In this document: positions 1 to 7,575 of the stretch, one piece after another | Layout: each line of letters begins with the position of its first letter | Numbering within the stretch: position 1 is the first letter of the stretch | Source of the DNA: SZUA-368 sp028533045 | GTDB taxonomy: Bacteria; Spirochaetota; Spirochaetia; DSM-2461 | Length of the DNA: 64,000 nucleotides | Assembly (NCBI GenBank): GCA_050031985.1 | Contig: JBNAIG010000014.1 | Location: 10,131 to 74,130, forward strand | Reading direction: 5' to 3' | The notes under the pieces: model-generated | Seen by the model: only the letters and a program-made list of their open reading frames with translations | Told to the model about the DNA's origin: nothing | Databases searched by the model: none | Made by a program: the position numbers and the translations under genes

Positions 1-604
1 CGGCCGCTGTGGAAAGAACTTCTTGTACGGCTCGGATGTAGTCTTCTGTTCCGGGGTTCTTCCCATTAACCTTTATCATGAGGCCAAAACTGCTAACCCC
101 TTTTTGTTTGGCCCGTCTGTAAGCATCTTCCAGCTTGTCACGATTCAGGCCGTTTTGGCTTTCATCGGCAGAAGGATTGTAGCTAAAGCTCAAAAGGTCG
201 GGCAAGCCGATTTGTTCCAGGTGGTACAGATGGCTAAAGCTGTCTAGTGTGATAATCGCTCCCATCTGTCTGGCCCTCTTTATATCCGCCAGAGAGGCGG
301 ACTGGCTGGTAAAGTGCAAATCCGCTCCCCAAAGACCGGCCGATTCGGCAAGAAAAAGTTCCGTAAGGGAAAAGCATTTGCATCCCATTCCTTTCTTGTG
401 AAGAATCTTCAATACATAGGGGTTGGGAAGAGCTTTTACGTCAAAAAAGTTTTGAAACCCACCGGGGACCCAGGAGAAAAGCTTGTTGATTTCTTCGGCG
501 CTTTTTTTTAAACCCTCCTCGCTAATGAGAAAAAAGGGGAGAGAGTGGTCATTGGCCAGTTCATCCAGTCTGTCTCTTGAAAGGGGGAGGGGGTTTTCGT
601 TCAT
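1..604 (-). CDS. Diaminopimelate decarboxylase-like protein (fold-type III PLP decarboxylase), cut by window edge
   Basis: I translated the minus strand from the ATG at 602-604 and found about 201 open codons that run off the left edge. The N-terminus reads as the alanine-racemase-like barrel of fold-type III PLP decarboxylases. The motif FFDVKALPNP near residues 53-62 matches the usual YAxKANxNP, whose lysine forms the PLP Schiff base. Further on, HFTSQSASLADI and a SYNPS segment follow the order seen in LysA-type enzymes. Members make lysine from meso-diaminopimelate or act on related amino acids. The substrate residues lie beyond the window, so a biosynthetic LysA cannot be separated from an ornithine, arginine or carboxynorspermidine relative. 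The start codon directly follows the stop of the 61-aa gene at 605-790, so the two are co-transcribed. Confidence 0.72.
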   Translation of the reverse strand, partial: MNENPLPLSRDRLDELANDHSLPFFLISEEGLKKSAEEINKLFSWVPGGFQNFFDVKALPNPYVLKILHKKGMGCKCFSLTELFLAESAGLWGADLHFTSQSASLADIKRARQMGAIITLDSFSHLYHLEQIGLPDLLSFSYNPSADESQNGLNRDKLEDAYRRAKQKGVSSFGLMIKVNGKNPGTEDYIRAVQEVLSTAA

Positions 605-790
605 TTAAACTTCCTTGCTTACCGATAAACACCATTTGCGAAATTCCGGCTCGGAAATACGATGGAGGTGGTCATAAAGCTTGATTTCACCCTTCTTAAG
701 GGCCTGGTCAATAGCTTTGAGGGTTGTTTCCGGATAGCCGCACTCTTTTGCTCTCAGGTTCAAATAGGAAATGTACTCGTCTTTCTCCAT
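605..790 (-). CDS. Small hypothetical protein, 61 aa
   Basis: This is a 61-residue soluble protein rich in Lys and Glu, with two likely helices (residues 3-15 and 20-33) and a C-terminal segment containing EFRKWCLSV. I see no signal peptide, membrane span or known motif. Its stop (605-607) abuts the start of the decarboxylase-like gene with no gap, which implies translational coupling. A GAGGT-like ribosome site precedes the ATG. I do not recognise the family. A role linked to the decarboxylase is possible from position alone. Confidence 0.6.
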   Translation of the reverse strand: MEKDEYISYLNLRAKECGYPETTLKAIDQALKKGEIKLYDHLHRISEPEFRKWCLSVSKEV

Positions 791-823
791 ATTGACCTCA
801 TTATAATTATATAATAGAAAATA

Positions 824-837
824 GGGAAGATATTCCC
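824..837. promoter_or_regulatory. Short palindrome in an AT-rich divergent promoter region
   Basis: Between the minus-strand 61-aa gene and the plus-strand lipoprotein gene lies AT-rich DNA with two TATAAT hexamers (802-807 and 810-815). It is followed by the inverted repeat GGGAA-GATA-TTCCC. The region must carry the start signals for both directions. The palindrome could be an operator or just the base of an mRNA hairpin. I could not pair the -10 boxes with a convincing -35 on the plus strand. Confidence 0.3.
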
Positions 838-856
838 GTCGGAAAGAGGTGTTAAA

Positions 857-1864
857 TTGCAGTTCCGTTCTCTGATTCTCTCTGTGGCTACATTCGTTAT
901 TATTCTCTCCTGCAGCGGCAAAACCCTGTATCCCGTCTATGAACTGGACGAAGCGGCCGGAGAGGTTCGCATGGGGTACATCAATGGGAGCGGCGAGAAG
1001 GAAATCCCCGCCCTTTTTGAACAGACCCGTCCTTACTCGGAAGGTTTGGCTCCTGTCCGTTCGGAAGGCCTCTACGGTTATATCGATCTAAAGGGCCGGT
1101 GGGTAGTGGAGCCTGCCTTTGATCTGGCCTTTCCCTTTGCCGGAGGAATCGCCATGGTTGTGGTGGATGAACGGTGCGGCTATATTGATAAAAAGGGCCG
1201 GTGGATTATAGAGCCCCGCTTTGTTCAGGGAGGGAGTTTTACCTCTTCCCTGGTGCCTGTCTACGATGGGGATTCCACTTGGCTTATGAATAAAAAGGGC
1301 GAGTTGATTCGGGAAATTCCCTACCGCTACTGCGGTGATTTTGTTGACGGTCTGGCTCTGGTGGAGCAGGATCGGTCCTACGGATTCATCAATAAGAAGG
1401 GCGCCGAAGTTCTGCCCCTTACCTATGAGTTGAGTTACGGTTTTTCCGAGGGTCTGGCCCTGGCCGTAGAAGAGGGTTTGGGCGGATATATCGACAAAAA
1501 AGGGCAATGGGTAATAGAGCCCCGTTTTGCCAAGTCCGGCTCTTTTGCCGAGGGCAGGGCTTTTTTTGTTGAAGAAGGGCTTACAGGCTATCTGGATAGG
1601 GAGGGGAACATCGTTGTTGATCCCTCTTATACCTTTGGAGCCTCCTTTTCGGAAGGTTTGGCCCGGGTCACGCCTAAGGGAAGTTCCCATGTGGGCTACA
1701 TCAATAAGGATGGGGAGATGGTGATTCAGGCTGATTATCTCTTTGGAGAAGACTTTAGAGACGGATTGGCCCTTGTGGCAGACGAAACCGGTCTCTACTA
1801 TATAGATAAGAGCGGCCAGGTTGTGTGGCAGCGGGACAGAAAGGAGATTAACCCCCATGGCTGA
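857..1864 (+). CDS. WG-repeat lipoprotein
   Basis: The start is TTG at 857, seven bases after AAAGAGGT. Residues 1-19 form a signal peptide ending in the lipobox-like LSCS, so Cys-19 is probably lipidated and the protein anchored to an envelope membrane. The rest consists of about eight repeats of ~35 residues with the core 'GYIDKKGRWVIEPRF' and 'FSEGLA', which is the WG (KWG) beta repeat. This family is frequent in spirochaetes and Bacteroidetes, and its molecular role is unknown. The length of 335 aa is ordinary for a family whose repeat number varies. The 3' end overlaps the pyrC start by eight bases, so the two are likely co-transcribed although no functional link is obvious. Confidence 0.85.
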   Translation: MQFRSLILSVATFVIILSCSGKTLYPVYELDEAAGEVRMGYINGSGEKEIPALFEQTRPYSEGLAPVRSEGLYGYIDLKGRWVVEPAFDLAFPFAGGIAMVVVDERCGYIDKKGRWIIEPRFVQGGSFTSSLVPVYDGDSTWLMNKKGELIREIPYRYCGDFVDGLALVEQDRSYGFINKKGAEVLPLTYELSYGFSEGLALAVEEGLGGYIDKKGQWVIEPRFAKSGSFAEGRAFFVEEGLTGYLDREGNIVVDPSYTFGASFSEGLARVTPKGSSHVGYINKDGEMVIQADYLFGEDFRDGLALVADETGLYYIDKSGQVVWQRDRKEINPHG

Positions 1865-2888
1865 GATTAGCGAGAATAAAATCACCCTTAAAGCGCCGGA
1901 TGACTTTCACATCCATCTGCGTCAAGCTCCCGGATTGGCCGAATATGCCCGCCTTACCGCCGAGGCCGGGTTCGCCCGCGCCATGGTCATGCCCAATACT
2001 CTTCCTCCCGTAACGGAACCGGCCGGAATGGCCGCCTATAAAGAAGAAATCCAGAACGCCGCCGGTCCCGGTTTTACCCCGCTTATGACCTTTAAACTTA
2101 TGCCGGGTATGACCGCCGCTCAAGTGAGAGCTCTGGCCGACGCCGGTGCTGTGGCCGGGAAATACTATCCCGCCGGAGCCACCACCAATTCCTCCGACGG
2201 CCTCACCCATTGGGAACTTTGTGCCGATGCCATGGGGGAAATGGAACGGCTGGGAATGGTTTTTTCTATCCATGGAGAAGATCCCGCCGGCCCCGCCTTG
2301 CAGAGGGAGCAGCTTTTCTTGCCCCGTTTTCGTGAAATGGCCGCCGCCTTTCCCGAGCTAAAGATGGTATTCGAACATATCTCCAGTGCGGAAGGAACGG
2401 AAATGGTTCGGGAGCTGCCGGACAACGTAGCTGCCACCGTCACGATTCATCACCTCCTTTTGACTCAGGAGGATATTTTAGGCGGAGCTTTGGCTCCCCA
2501 TCTTTTTTGTCGCCCCCTTCCCAAGTCGGACAGGGACCGCCGGGCTATTCAGGATTTTGTTCTTACCGGCAGTCCGAAGGTTTTCTTCGGCTCCGACAGC
2601 GCTCCCCATCTTAAGGAGAAAAAAGAGTGTGCCTCCGGAGCTGCCGGAATTTTCACCTCCCCTGTCGCGCTTCCCCTCCTTATCGACTTTTTTGAGGAAA
2701 AGGGACGTCTGGATCTGTTGGAAGCCTTTGTCTCCGAAAAGGGCGCCGCCTTTTACGGTCTCGAAGAAAACACTTGTACCGTAAGTTTTGTTAAAGAGAG
2801 CTGGACCGTTCCTGCCGAATATGCCGGTGTGGTTCCCTTTATGGCGGAGAAAAAGTTGAACTGGCGACCTGCCTGCGTGGGGGCTTAA
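1857..2888 (+). CDS. pyrC: Dihydroorotase
   Basis: The product cyclises N-carbamoyl-aspartate to dihydroorotate in de novo pyrimidine synthesis. I chose ATG 1857 because AAGGAGA lies ten bases upstream and the protein then begins MAEISENKITLKAPDDFHIHLR. The 343-aa length fits the PyrC type (about 345 aa) rather than the longer PyrC/allantoinase type. Metal-site features are visible: HIHLR near residue 20, the lysine in AGKYYPAGATT that is carboxylated in the family, HGEDP, EHISS, and the catalytic Asp in GSDSAPH. It overlaps the preceding lipoprotein gene and is followed after seven bases by a histidine phosphatase. A PRPP-synthetase-like gene two genes downstream makes a nucleotide-precursor theme plausible. 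Confidence 0.93.
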   Translation: MAEISENKITLKAPDDFHIHLRQAPGLAEYARLTAEAGFARAMVMPNTLPPVTEPAGMAAYKEEIQNAAGPGFTPLMTFKLMPGMTAAQVRALADAGAVAGKYYPAGATTNSSDGLTHWELCADAMGEMERLGMVFSIHGEDPAGPALQREQLFLPRFREMAAAFPELKMVFEHISSAEGTEMVRELPDNVAATVTIHHLLLTQEDILGGALAPHLFCRPLPKSDRDRRAIQDFVLTGSPKVFFGSDSAPHLKEKKECASGAAGIFTSPVALPLLIDFFEEKGRLDLLEAFVSEKGAAFYGLEENTCTVSFVKESWTVPAEYAGVVPFMAEKKLNWRPACVGA

Positions 2889-2895
2889 TTCGATT

Positions 2896-3507
2896 ATGAA
2901 AGTCTATCTGGTACGTCACGGAAAAACAGAATGGAATCGGGATAAGAAATTTCAGGGGCGGAAAAACTCTCCCCTCCTGGAAGAAGGAAAGGAGCAGGCC
3001 CGGCTTTTGGGACAGCGTCTGGCGGGCAAAACCTTTGCCGGCTATTATTGCAGCCCTCTCCCCCGTACCTGCGAGACAGCCTCTCTTGTCGTCCCCGGCC
3101 GGGATTTTACCCGGGAAGAGGCCTTTGCGGAAATTCACCTGGGAATCCTGGAAGGGGAGGGCTACGGCCATATTCGGCCGGAAATTAAACCCATCGTCGA
3201 CCAGTTCTGGTACAGCCCCCAGTCCTTCGACAAAAGTCTGACCGGGGGGGAAGACTTCGAGGACATCCGTCACCGTTCGGTAAATCGTCTCGAAGAGTTG
3301 GTGAAACAGTACAGTGAGAAGGATGAAATCCTTATTGTAAGTCACGGAGCGCTTCTTAAAAGTGTTATCAATCACTACGAAGAAAAGCCTGTCAAAGATT
3401 TTTGGGAGCCTCCCTTTCTTCAGCCCGCCAGTCTGACTGTCATCAGCTTTGAAAAGGGCCGGTTTAAAGAGATCGAGACAAGGGGAGATACCTCTCACTA
3501 CGCTTGA
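2896..3507 (+). CDS. Histidine phosphatase family protein (phosphoglycerate mutase-like)
   Basis: At 203 aa this is a typical cytosolic branch-1 histidine phosphatase. The phospho-accepting histidine is in LVRHGKTEWN (residues 4-13). The acid/base region EIHLGILEG follows in the middle, and the second catalytic histidine is in IVSHGALLK. Such enzymes include broad-specificity phosphatases, cobalamin-pathway CobC and cofactor-dependent mutases. The length favours a phosphatase over a true glycolytic mutase, which is usually about 230-250 aa. The gene follows pyrC closely, in the same transcription unit. The substrate cannot be read from the sequence. Confidence 0.85.
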   Translation: MKVYLVRHGKTEWNRDKKFQGRKNSPLLEEGKEQARLLGQRLAGKTFAGYYCSPLPRTCETASLVVPGRDFTREEAFAEIHLGILEGEGYGHIRPEIKPIVDQFWYSPQSFDKSLTGGEDFEDIRHRSVNRLEELVKQYSEKDEILIVSHGALLKSVINHYEEKPVKDFWEPPFLQPASLTVISFEKGRFKEIETRGDTSHYA

Positions 3508-3568
3508 CCCCCCCCTTGGCGCCATGTTATCGTGGGGCAAGCATAATAAAATAGAAAAGAGGGTATCC

Positions 3569-4801
3569 ATGGGATTTTCCAAACCCACCACTCTGGGGGT
3601 CATAGCCTGTCCGGGGGGTGAGAAGTTCGCCAATGAAATTATTTCTCACCTTAAAATGATTTATCAGCGCCGATTCGAGAAAAAGGCCCTGTTCATTTCC
3701 AAGCAATACGATATCCCCCGTGAGGAGATGATTCGCCGCCTGAATATGGTCGACGACATGAACAGCCACCGGGTCTCTCCCGTGGGAAATGCGGATGATT
3801 ACCGCATGCCCTCCTTTAAGGTCCCCACCAAGAACACCCGCTTCGCCAACGGCGAAATCAAAACGGAAATTCTCCACTCCGTCAAAGGTATGGATATTTT
3901 CATTGTTCAGGATGTGGAAAACCGCAATCCCATGAAATTTTCCGGCTCCGACGAGCAGGTGTATATGAGTGTGAACGATCACCTCATGAACCTCTTTGTT
4001 ACCATCGACGCCGCTCGCCAGGGAGGAGCCCGGCGGGTTTCTCTTATTCTGCCCACCTATCCCTATAGCCGTCAGCACAAAAGAAAGGGCCGGGAAGGCC
4101 TTACCGCCTCCAGTTTGGGGCATATTTTTGAAAACATGGGCATCGATCGTATTGTTACCCTGGATATTCACTCCAAGGAGATCGAGCACGCCTTTACCAC
4201 CTTGACTTTGGAAAACCTCCACGCCTCCTATCAGATCCTCCGGACCCTGCGTCCCCACATGGACCTGGGAACGGAAGATCTTTCCATCGTTTCTCCCGAT
4301 ATCGGCGCCATTGAGCGGAATAAATTTTATGCCGACTCCATGAAGAAGCCCCTCGCCCTTATTTATAAGGAAAGGGATTACTCCCGGGCTTCTCAGAGTG
4401 CCAGTCAGTCTAATATCACCAATTCCCGCCTTCTGGGAGATGTGGAAGGCAAAACCGTTTTTATGAACGACGACCTCCTTGGAACGGGGGGGACTTTCAT
4501 TAAGGCTATGAAGCTTCTGCGTGAGAACGGGGCAAAGGAATTCGTCGGTTCCGTATCTCTTCCTCTTTTCTCCGGTCGGGCCGTAGAGTATTTTGACAAG
4601 GCTTACGAAGAGGGGCTTTTCTCCTATATGATCGGGACAAACGCCGTAACCCTCCCCAAGGAGATTCTTGAGCGTAAGTGGTATCTCTCGGCGGATGTGG
4701 CCAATCTGTTTGCCCGGACCATTTCCCGGGTTCACCACAACCGCTCCGTTTCTCCCCTGCTGGATAACAGCAAAATGATCCAGCGTCTTCTTAAAAGATG
4801 A
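3569..4801 (+). CDS. Ribose-phosphate pyrophosphokinase-like protein (long form)
   Basis: The product resembles PRPP synthetase, which transfers pyrophosphate from ATP to ribose 5-phosphate. ATG 3569 follows GAAAAGAGGG; an in-frame upstream GTG/TTG extension lacks family similarity. Family features include the PTYPYSRQ segment, TLDIHSKEIEHAF, the VSPDIGA ribose-phosphate region and a PRPP loop, DDLLGTGGT. At 410 aa it is about 90 residues longer than the canonical enzyme. The usual second acidic residue of the loop (DDxxDTGGT) is Gly here, and the DKRR-type flexible loop is replaced by a YKERDYSRASQSAS segment. It may therefore be the spirochaete long variant with altered regulation or even altered substrate. 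Its stop overlaps the next gene as ATGA. Confidence 0.82.
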   Translation: MGFSKPTTLGVIACPGGEKFANEIISHLKMIYQRRFEKKALFISKQYDIPREEMIRRLNMVDDMNSHRVSPVGNADDYRMPSFKVPTKNTRFANGEIKTEILHSVKGMDIFIVQDVENRNPMKFSGSDEQVYMSVNDHLMNLFVTIDAARQGGARRVSLILPTYPYSRQHKRKGREGLTASSLGHIFENMGIDRIVTLDIHSKEIEHAFTTLTLENLHASYQILRTLRPHMDLGTEDLSIVSPDIGAIERNKFYADSMKKPLALIYKERDYSRASQSASQSNITNSRLLGDVEGKTVFMNDDLLGTGGTFIKAMKLLRENGAKEFVGSVSLPLFSGRAVEYFDKAYEEGLFSYMIGTNAVTLPKEILERKWYLSADVANLFARTISRVHHNRSVSPLLDNSKMIQRLLKR

Positions 4802-6192
4802 TTCTCGCCGTCGACATAGGAACGACCTCTCTCAAGGGGGGCGTTTTTGCGGATGACGGCACACTTCTCTATTTAGACCGACTGATTCTCCCCAAGCCGG
4901 ACCATCGGGGCTTTGATCCCGACTGGTGGCTGGAGGGTTTTGTCTCTTATCTGGAAAAATACAAGGAAACCGGGGGTGTTCCTTCCGCCCTGGAAGGGGT
5001 GGTTATTTCCGGACACGGGCCTACTTTAACCGCCTTGGGGGATTCGGGGGAACCTCTCTGTTCCGCTCTCATGTGGTATGAGGGTAAGACCGGTTCGGTG
5101 GAAGGGGAATCTCTCTATCTTCCTCTGGTTTCCTGGTTCAGGGAAAAACATGGCGAACTTTATGAAAAAACCCGGGCCTTTTTGGGGTGCTCCGAATACC
5201 TTCTTTACAGGCTGACCGGACTAAGGCTGACTGTAACCTCCGGTCCTTCTTTTAGCTCCTATATCTGGACGGACGATAGTCTTAACCGGAATCGTTTTGA
5301 CAAGCGGAAATTCTGTGAATATGTTAATCTGGGAGAAAAGTCCCGGGCCCGTCTTACCGCCGGGGCTGCCCGTTTGACCGGTCTAAAGGAGGGTATCCCC
5401 GTTTACAGTGGGGGGAGCGACTTTTATACCTCCCTTTTAGGGGCCGGTTCGGTGGAGCCGGGAATTGTCTGTGACCGGGCCGGTACGTCGGAAGGGCTCA
5501 ATATGATAATTCCCCGGGCTCTCAATCATAATCATATTCGCGTATTGCCCCATCCTTCCGTGAGAGAAGGGGTTTATAACGGTTCTATTATTCTCTCGTC
5601 CACCGGCTCTCTCTTTGAATGGTATCGCCGTTTGACCGGTCAGGAAAGCTGGCCCTACGAAAGGACGATGGAAGGGATAACGTCTTCCCGCCGGGATCGT
5701 CTATCCGGATTCTTCCCCTCCCTTAATGACGGAGGCTTGTGGGAATTCTCCGGGGGGATGCTTTTGGGGCTCGAGCCGGACATGGATCGTTTTGAATTGG
5801 GGCGAGCTGTTTTGGAGGCTATTGGTTATGCTTTGAAGCGCGGCCTTTCCATTCTGGAGAAAGAGGGTGGTCGGGCCGAACGTATTGTAACTGTAGGCGG
5901 CCAGTCCAAAAGTCCCCTTTGGAATCGGATGAAGGCGGATATGTTGGGGCGTAAGATTGAAGTTCCCCTGGTTCAGGATGCGGAGCTGCTTGGCGGCCTG
6001 GTTGTCTTCTTGAAGGGAGAGGGTTCTTTTGCCAGCTTGAAGGAGGGCTCCCGCCGTTTGTATAGGGTAGGCTCCGTTATAGAACCGGCCGAGGCGGACT
6101 GGTACCGGGAGAAGTTTTCCCGTTATAAGGAGTTATCCGGCGGGGTAAGGGATTTTTACGGTAGTTACGGGGTGCTGATTAGCGGGTCATAA
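4798..6192 (+). CDS. FGGY-family carbohydrate kinase
   Basis: This 464-aa cytosolic kinase begins with the FGGY phosphate-1 motif AVDIGTTSLKGGVF and carries the C-terminal ATPase-fold signature with VGGQSKSPLWNRMKADMLG near residues 365-385. FGGY enzymes phosphorylate sugars such as xylulose, glycerol, gluconate or ribulose. Overall order is xylulokinase-like, but the substrate pocket cannot be assigned by eye. The gene starts within the stop of the PRPP-synthetase-like gene (ATGA overlap), so the two are translationally coupled. A pentose kinase next to a ribose-phosphate enzyme would make metabolic sense, but that is inference. Confidence 0.83.
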   Translation: MILAVDIGTTSLKGGVFADDGTLLYLDRLILPKPDHRGFDPDWWLEGFVSYLEKYKETGGVPSALEGVVISGHGPTLTALGDSGEPLCSALMWYEGKTGSVEGESLYLPLVSWFREKHGELYEKTRAFLGCSEYLLYRLTGLRLTVTSGPSFSSYIWTDDSLNRNRFDKRKFCEYVNLGEKSRARLTAGAARLTGLKEGIPVYSGGSDFYTSLLGAGSVEPGIVCDRAGTSEGLNMIIPRALNHNHIRVLPHPSVREGVYNGSIILSSTGSLFEWYRRLTGQESWPYERTMEGITSSRRDRLSGFFPSLNDGGLWEFSGGMLLGLEPDMDRFELGRAVLEAIGYALKRGLSILEKEGGRAERIVTVGGQSKSPLWNRMKADMLGRKIEVPLVQDAELLGGLVVFLKGEGSFASLKEGSRRLYRVGSVIEPAEADWYREKFSRYKELSGGVRDFYGSYGVLISGS

Positions 6193-6232
6193 GAGGCGAA
6201 AAGGGGAAAAGTGAAAAAAATAGATTAATCTA

Positions 6233-6261
6233 TTGACACTTTGCCATCCTTTCTGATACTT
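6233..6261 (+). promoter_or_regulatory. Sigma-70-type promoter for the tRNA-Thr/rpmG/secE/nusG unit
   Basis: A perfect TTGACA (6233-6238) is followed after 17 bases by ATACTT (6256-6261). Transcription would start near 6268, about 12 bases before the mature tRNA-Thr. This fits a stable-RNA promoter that also drives rpmG, tRNA-Trp, secE and nusG. Confidence 0.72.
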
Positions 6262-6279
6262 TAGTCGAGCATCAATTTT

Positions 6280-6352
6280 GCCTCTGTAGCTCAGTCGGTA
6301 GAGCACATCCATGGTAAGGATGGGGTCACCGGTTCAAGTCCGGTCGGAGGCT
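6280..6352 (+). tRNA. tRNA-Thr (GGT anticodon)
   Basis: The cloverleaf can be drawn by hand. The acceptor GCCTCTG (6280-6286) pairs with CGGAGGC (6345-6351), the D arm carries AGCTCAGTCGGTAGAGC, and the anticodon stem CATCC/GGATG encloses loop ATGGTAA with anticodon GGT. The T arm is ACCGG-TTCAAGT-CCGGT, and the discriminator is T at 6352. CCA is not encoded. A run of T follows at once. Confidence 0.95.
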
Positions 6353-6389
6353 CTTTTTTTTGCTTCATTGAAAATTGAGGAGATAAAGT

Positions 6390-6566
6390 ATGGCCAAGAA
6401 ATCCAAAGGTGCTGTAGAGAAGATTGCTCTTCAGTGTCCTGAATGTAAGCGTCGTAATTATACCACTGAAAAGAATAGAAGGAATATCCAGGGTAAGCTG
6501 GAGCTCAAAAAGTATTGTAAGTGGTGTAAGGCTTCGACTCTTCACAAAGAGACGAAAATTAAATAG
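6390..6566 (+). CDS. rpmG: 50S ribosomal protein L33
   Basis: This 58-aa protein begins MAKKSKGAVEK, with GAGGAGA about six bases upstream of the ATG. It keeps two zinc-binding Cys pairs, CPEC and CKWC, so it is the zinc-bearing form of L33. L33 sits near the E-site tRNA on the large subunit. The gene lies between tRNA-Thr and tRNA-Trp, an arrangement with secE and nusG that is common in bacteria. In some bacteria a Cys-less paralogue replaces the Cys form under zinc limitation; none is seen in this window. Confidence 0.93.
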   Translation: MAKKSKGAVEKIALQCPECKRRNYTTEKNRRNIQGKLELKKYCKWCKASTLHKETKIK

Positions 6567-6574
6567 TTAAACCC

Positions 6575-6648
6575 AGGTCAGTAGCTCCAACGGCTAGAGC
6601 GCCGGTCTCCAAAACCGGATGTTGCAGGTTCGAATCCTGCCTGACCTG
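6575..6648 (+). tRNA. tRNA-Trp (CCA anticodon)
   Basis: The acceptor AGGTCAG (6575-6581) pairs with CTGACCT (6641-6647), with discriminator G at 6648. The anticodon stem CCGGT/ACCGG encloses CTCCAAA with anticodon CCA. The T arm is GCAGG-TTCGAAT-CCTGC. The 3' CCA is not encoded. It starts eight bases after the rpmG stop and 25 bases before secE, so it is probably cut from the same primary transcript. Confidence 0.95.
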
Positions 6649-6673
6649 ATTTTTTTTAACCCGGAGGTTAGTT

Positions 6674-6856
6674 ATGCCGAATGTAGTATCTTCGTTTTTT
6701 CGAGAGTCCTACGCAGAACTTAAGAAGGTCGTGTGGCCCTCATGGGATCGTGTTGTTGATTCTACGAAGGTTGTTCTTGTTTCTACTGTTTTGTTTTCCG
6801 CTTTTTTCGGTATTGTGGATTTTGCTTTGACTAAGGGGCTTATTGCTCTGTTTTAA
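6674..6856 (+). CDS. secE: Preprotein translocase subunit SecE
   Basis: This is the 60-aa small subunit of the SecYEG channel. The amphipathic cytoplasmic helix FFRESYAELKKVVWPSW (about residues 8-24) carries the family's conserved KxVxWPS core, and one membrane span follows (about residues 33-55). This is the short single-span form found in most bacteria, unlike the three-span E. coli protein. A CCGGAGG ribosome site precedes the ATG. It precedes nusG, as in most bacteria, and its partner SecY is encoded at 29111-30442. Confidence 0.93.
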   Translation: MPNVVSSFFRESYAELKKVVWPSWDRVVDSTKVVLVSTVLFSAFFGIVDFALTKGLIALF

Positions 6857-6886
6857 GGCATCGATTAATTTTAATAGGCAGGGTAT

Positions 6887-7441
6887 ATGGCAAAAGGTTG
6901 GTATGTTCTCCAGGTTTATACTGGTTACGAAAATAAGGTAGAGAAGTTTATCCGTCTCATGATGGAAGATGGAACTATTACCGATTATGTGTCCGATGTA
7001 AAAGTTCCTGCCGAAGATGTAGTTGAAGTAAAAGACGGCAAGAAGAAGAATGTTTCTCGAAAAATCCTTCCCGGGTATATTTTGCTTGAAATGGATCTGC
7101 CCGATAGGGGTTGGAAGGTTCCTTGTAATGAGATTCGCCGTATAGACGGTGTGACCGGTTTTGTCGGCACCCTTTCCGGCAGTAAGCCTCAGCCTATTAC
7201 GAACGAGGAAGCCAAGGCGATTCTTCAGCAGGCTGGTGAGCTTAAGTCTGAGCGTCGTTATCAGGTTCGTCAGGAATTTGTGCTTGGTGAAGAGCTTCGC
7301 ATTGTGGACGGTCCCTTTGAAACTTTCACCGGTGTGGTTGAAGAGATCAATCAGGAGAAAGGAAAGCTTCGTGTTATGGTTGGTATTTTTGGTAGAAATA
7401 CTCCCGTTGAGGTTGCTTTTAACCAAGTTGAGCGGCTCTAA
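6887..7441 (+). CDS. nusG: Transcription termination/antitermination factor NusG
   Basis: NusG bridges RNA polymerase with Rho or with ribosomal protein S10. The NGN domain begins with GWYVLQVYTGYENKVEKFI and includes LPGYILLEMDL. A C-terminal KOW domain follows, with VDGPFETFTGVVEEIN near residues 135-150. The length of 184 aa is typical and shows no spirochaete insertion. It sits directly after secE and is separated from rplK by a terminator-like hairpin and the probable L1 control site. Confidence 0.95.
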   Translation: MAKGWYVLQVYTGYENKVEKFIRLMMEDGTITDYVSDVKVPAEDVVEVKDGKKKNVSRKILPGYILLEMDLPDRGWKVPCNEIRRIDGVTGFVGTLSGSKPQPITNEEAKAILQQAGELKSERRYQVRQEFVLGEELRIVDGPFETFTGVVEEINQEKGKLRVMVGIFGRNTPVEVAFNQVERL

Positions 7442-7471
7442 TCGCTCGGTATTTATATATTAGCTGATAAG

Positions 7472-7505
7472 CCTTCCGGCTCCCTGTGGAGTGTGGAAGG
7501 TTTTT
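7472..7505 (+). terminator. Intrinsic terminator or attenuator between nusG and rplK
   Basis: CCTTCC (7472-7477) pairs with GGAAGG (7495-7500), enclosing an inner CTCC/GGAG stem, and TTTTT follows at 7501-7505. It would end or attenuate the secE-nusG transcript before the ribosomal genes. The T run is short, so read-through is likely. Confidence 0.6.
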
Positions 7506-7526
7506 GCGCCTGTAGGGCGTATATAT

Positions 7527-7563
7527 GATGGGAGCTCCGTTTTAGCGGAGCGTTAATACCACG
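7527..7563 (+). promoter_or_regulatory. Probable ribosomal protein L1 binding site (rplKA leader)
   Basis: Just upstream of the rplK ribosome site, TGGGAG (7529-7534) and AATACCAC (7555-7562) flank a short hairpin, GCTCCG/CGGAGC. The combination GUGGGAG...AAUACCAC is how I recall the L1 binding site of 23S rRNA, which L1-controlled mRNAs mimic. L1 (rplA) would then repress translation of its own operon. The match is by eye; the outer pairing is only TGG with CCA. Confidence 0.6.
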
Positions 7564-7575
7564 AAGGAGAAAAAA

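Noticed and set aside
3527..4738. 403-codon minus-strand frame opposite the PRPP-synthetase-like gene
   Set aside because: It is a codon-bias shadow. The plus strand carries clear family motifs.
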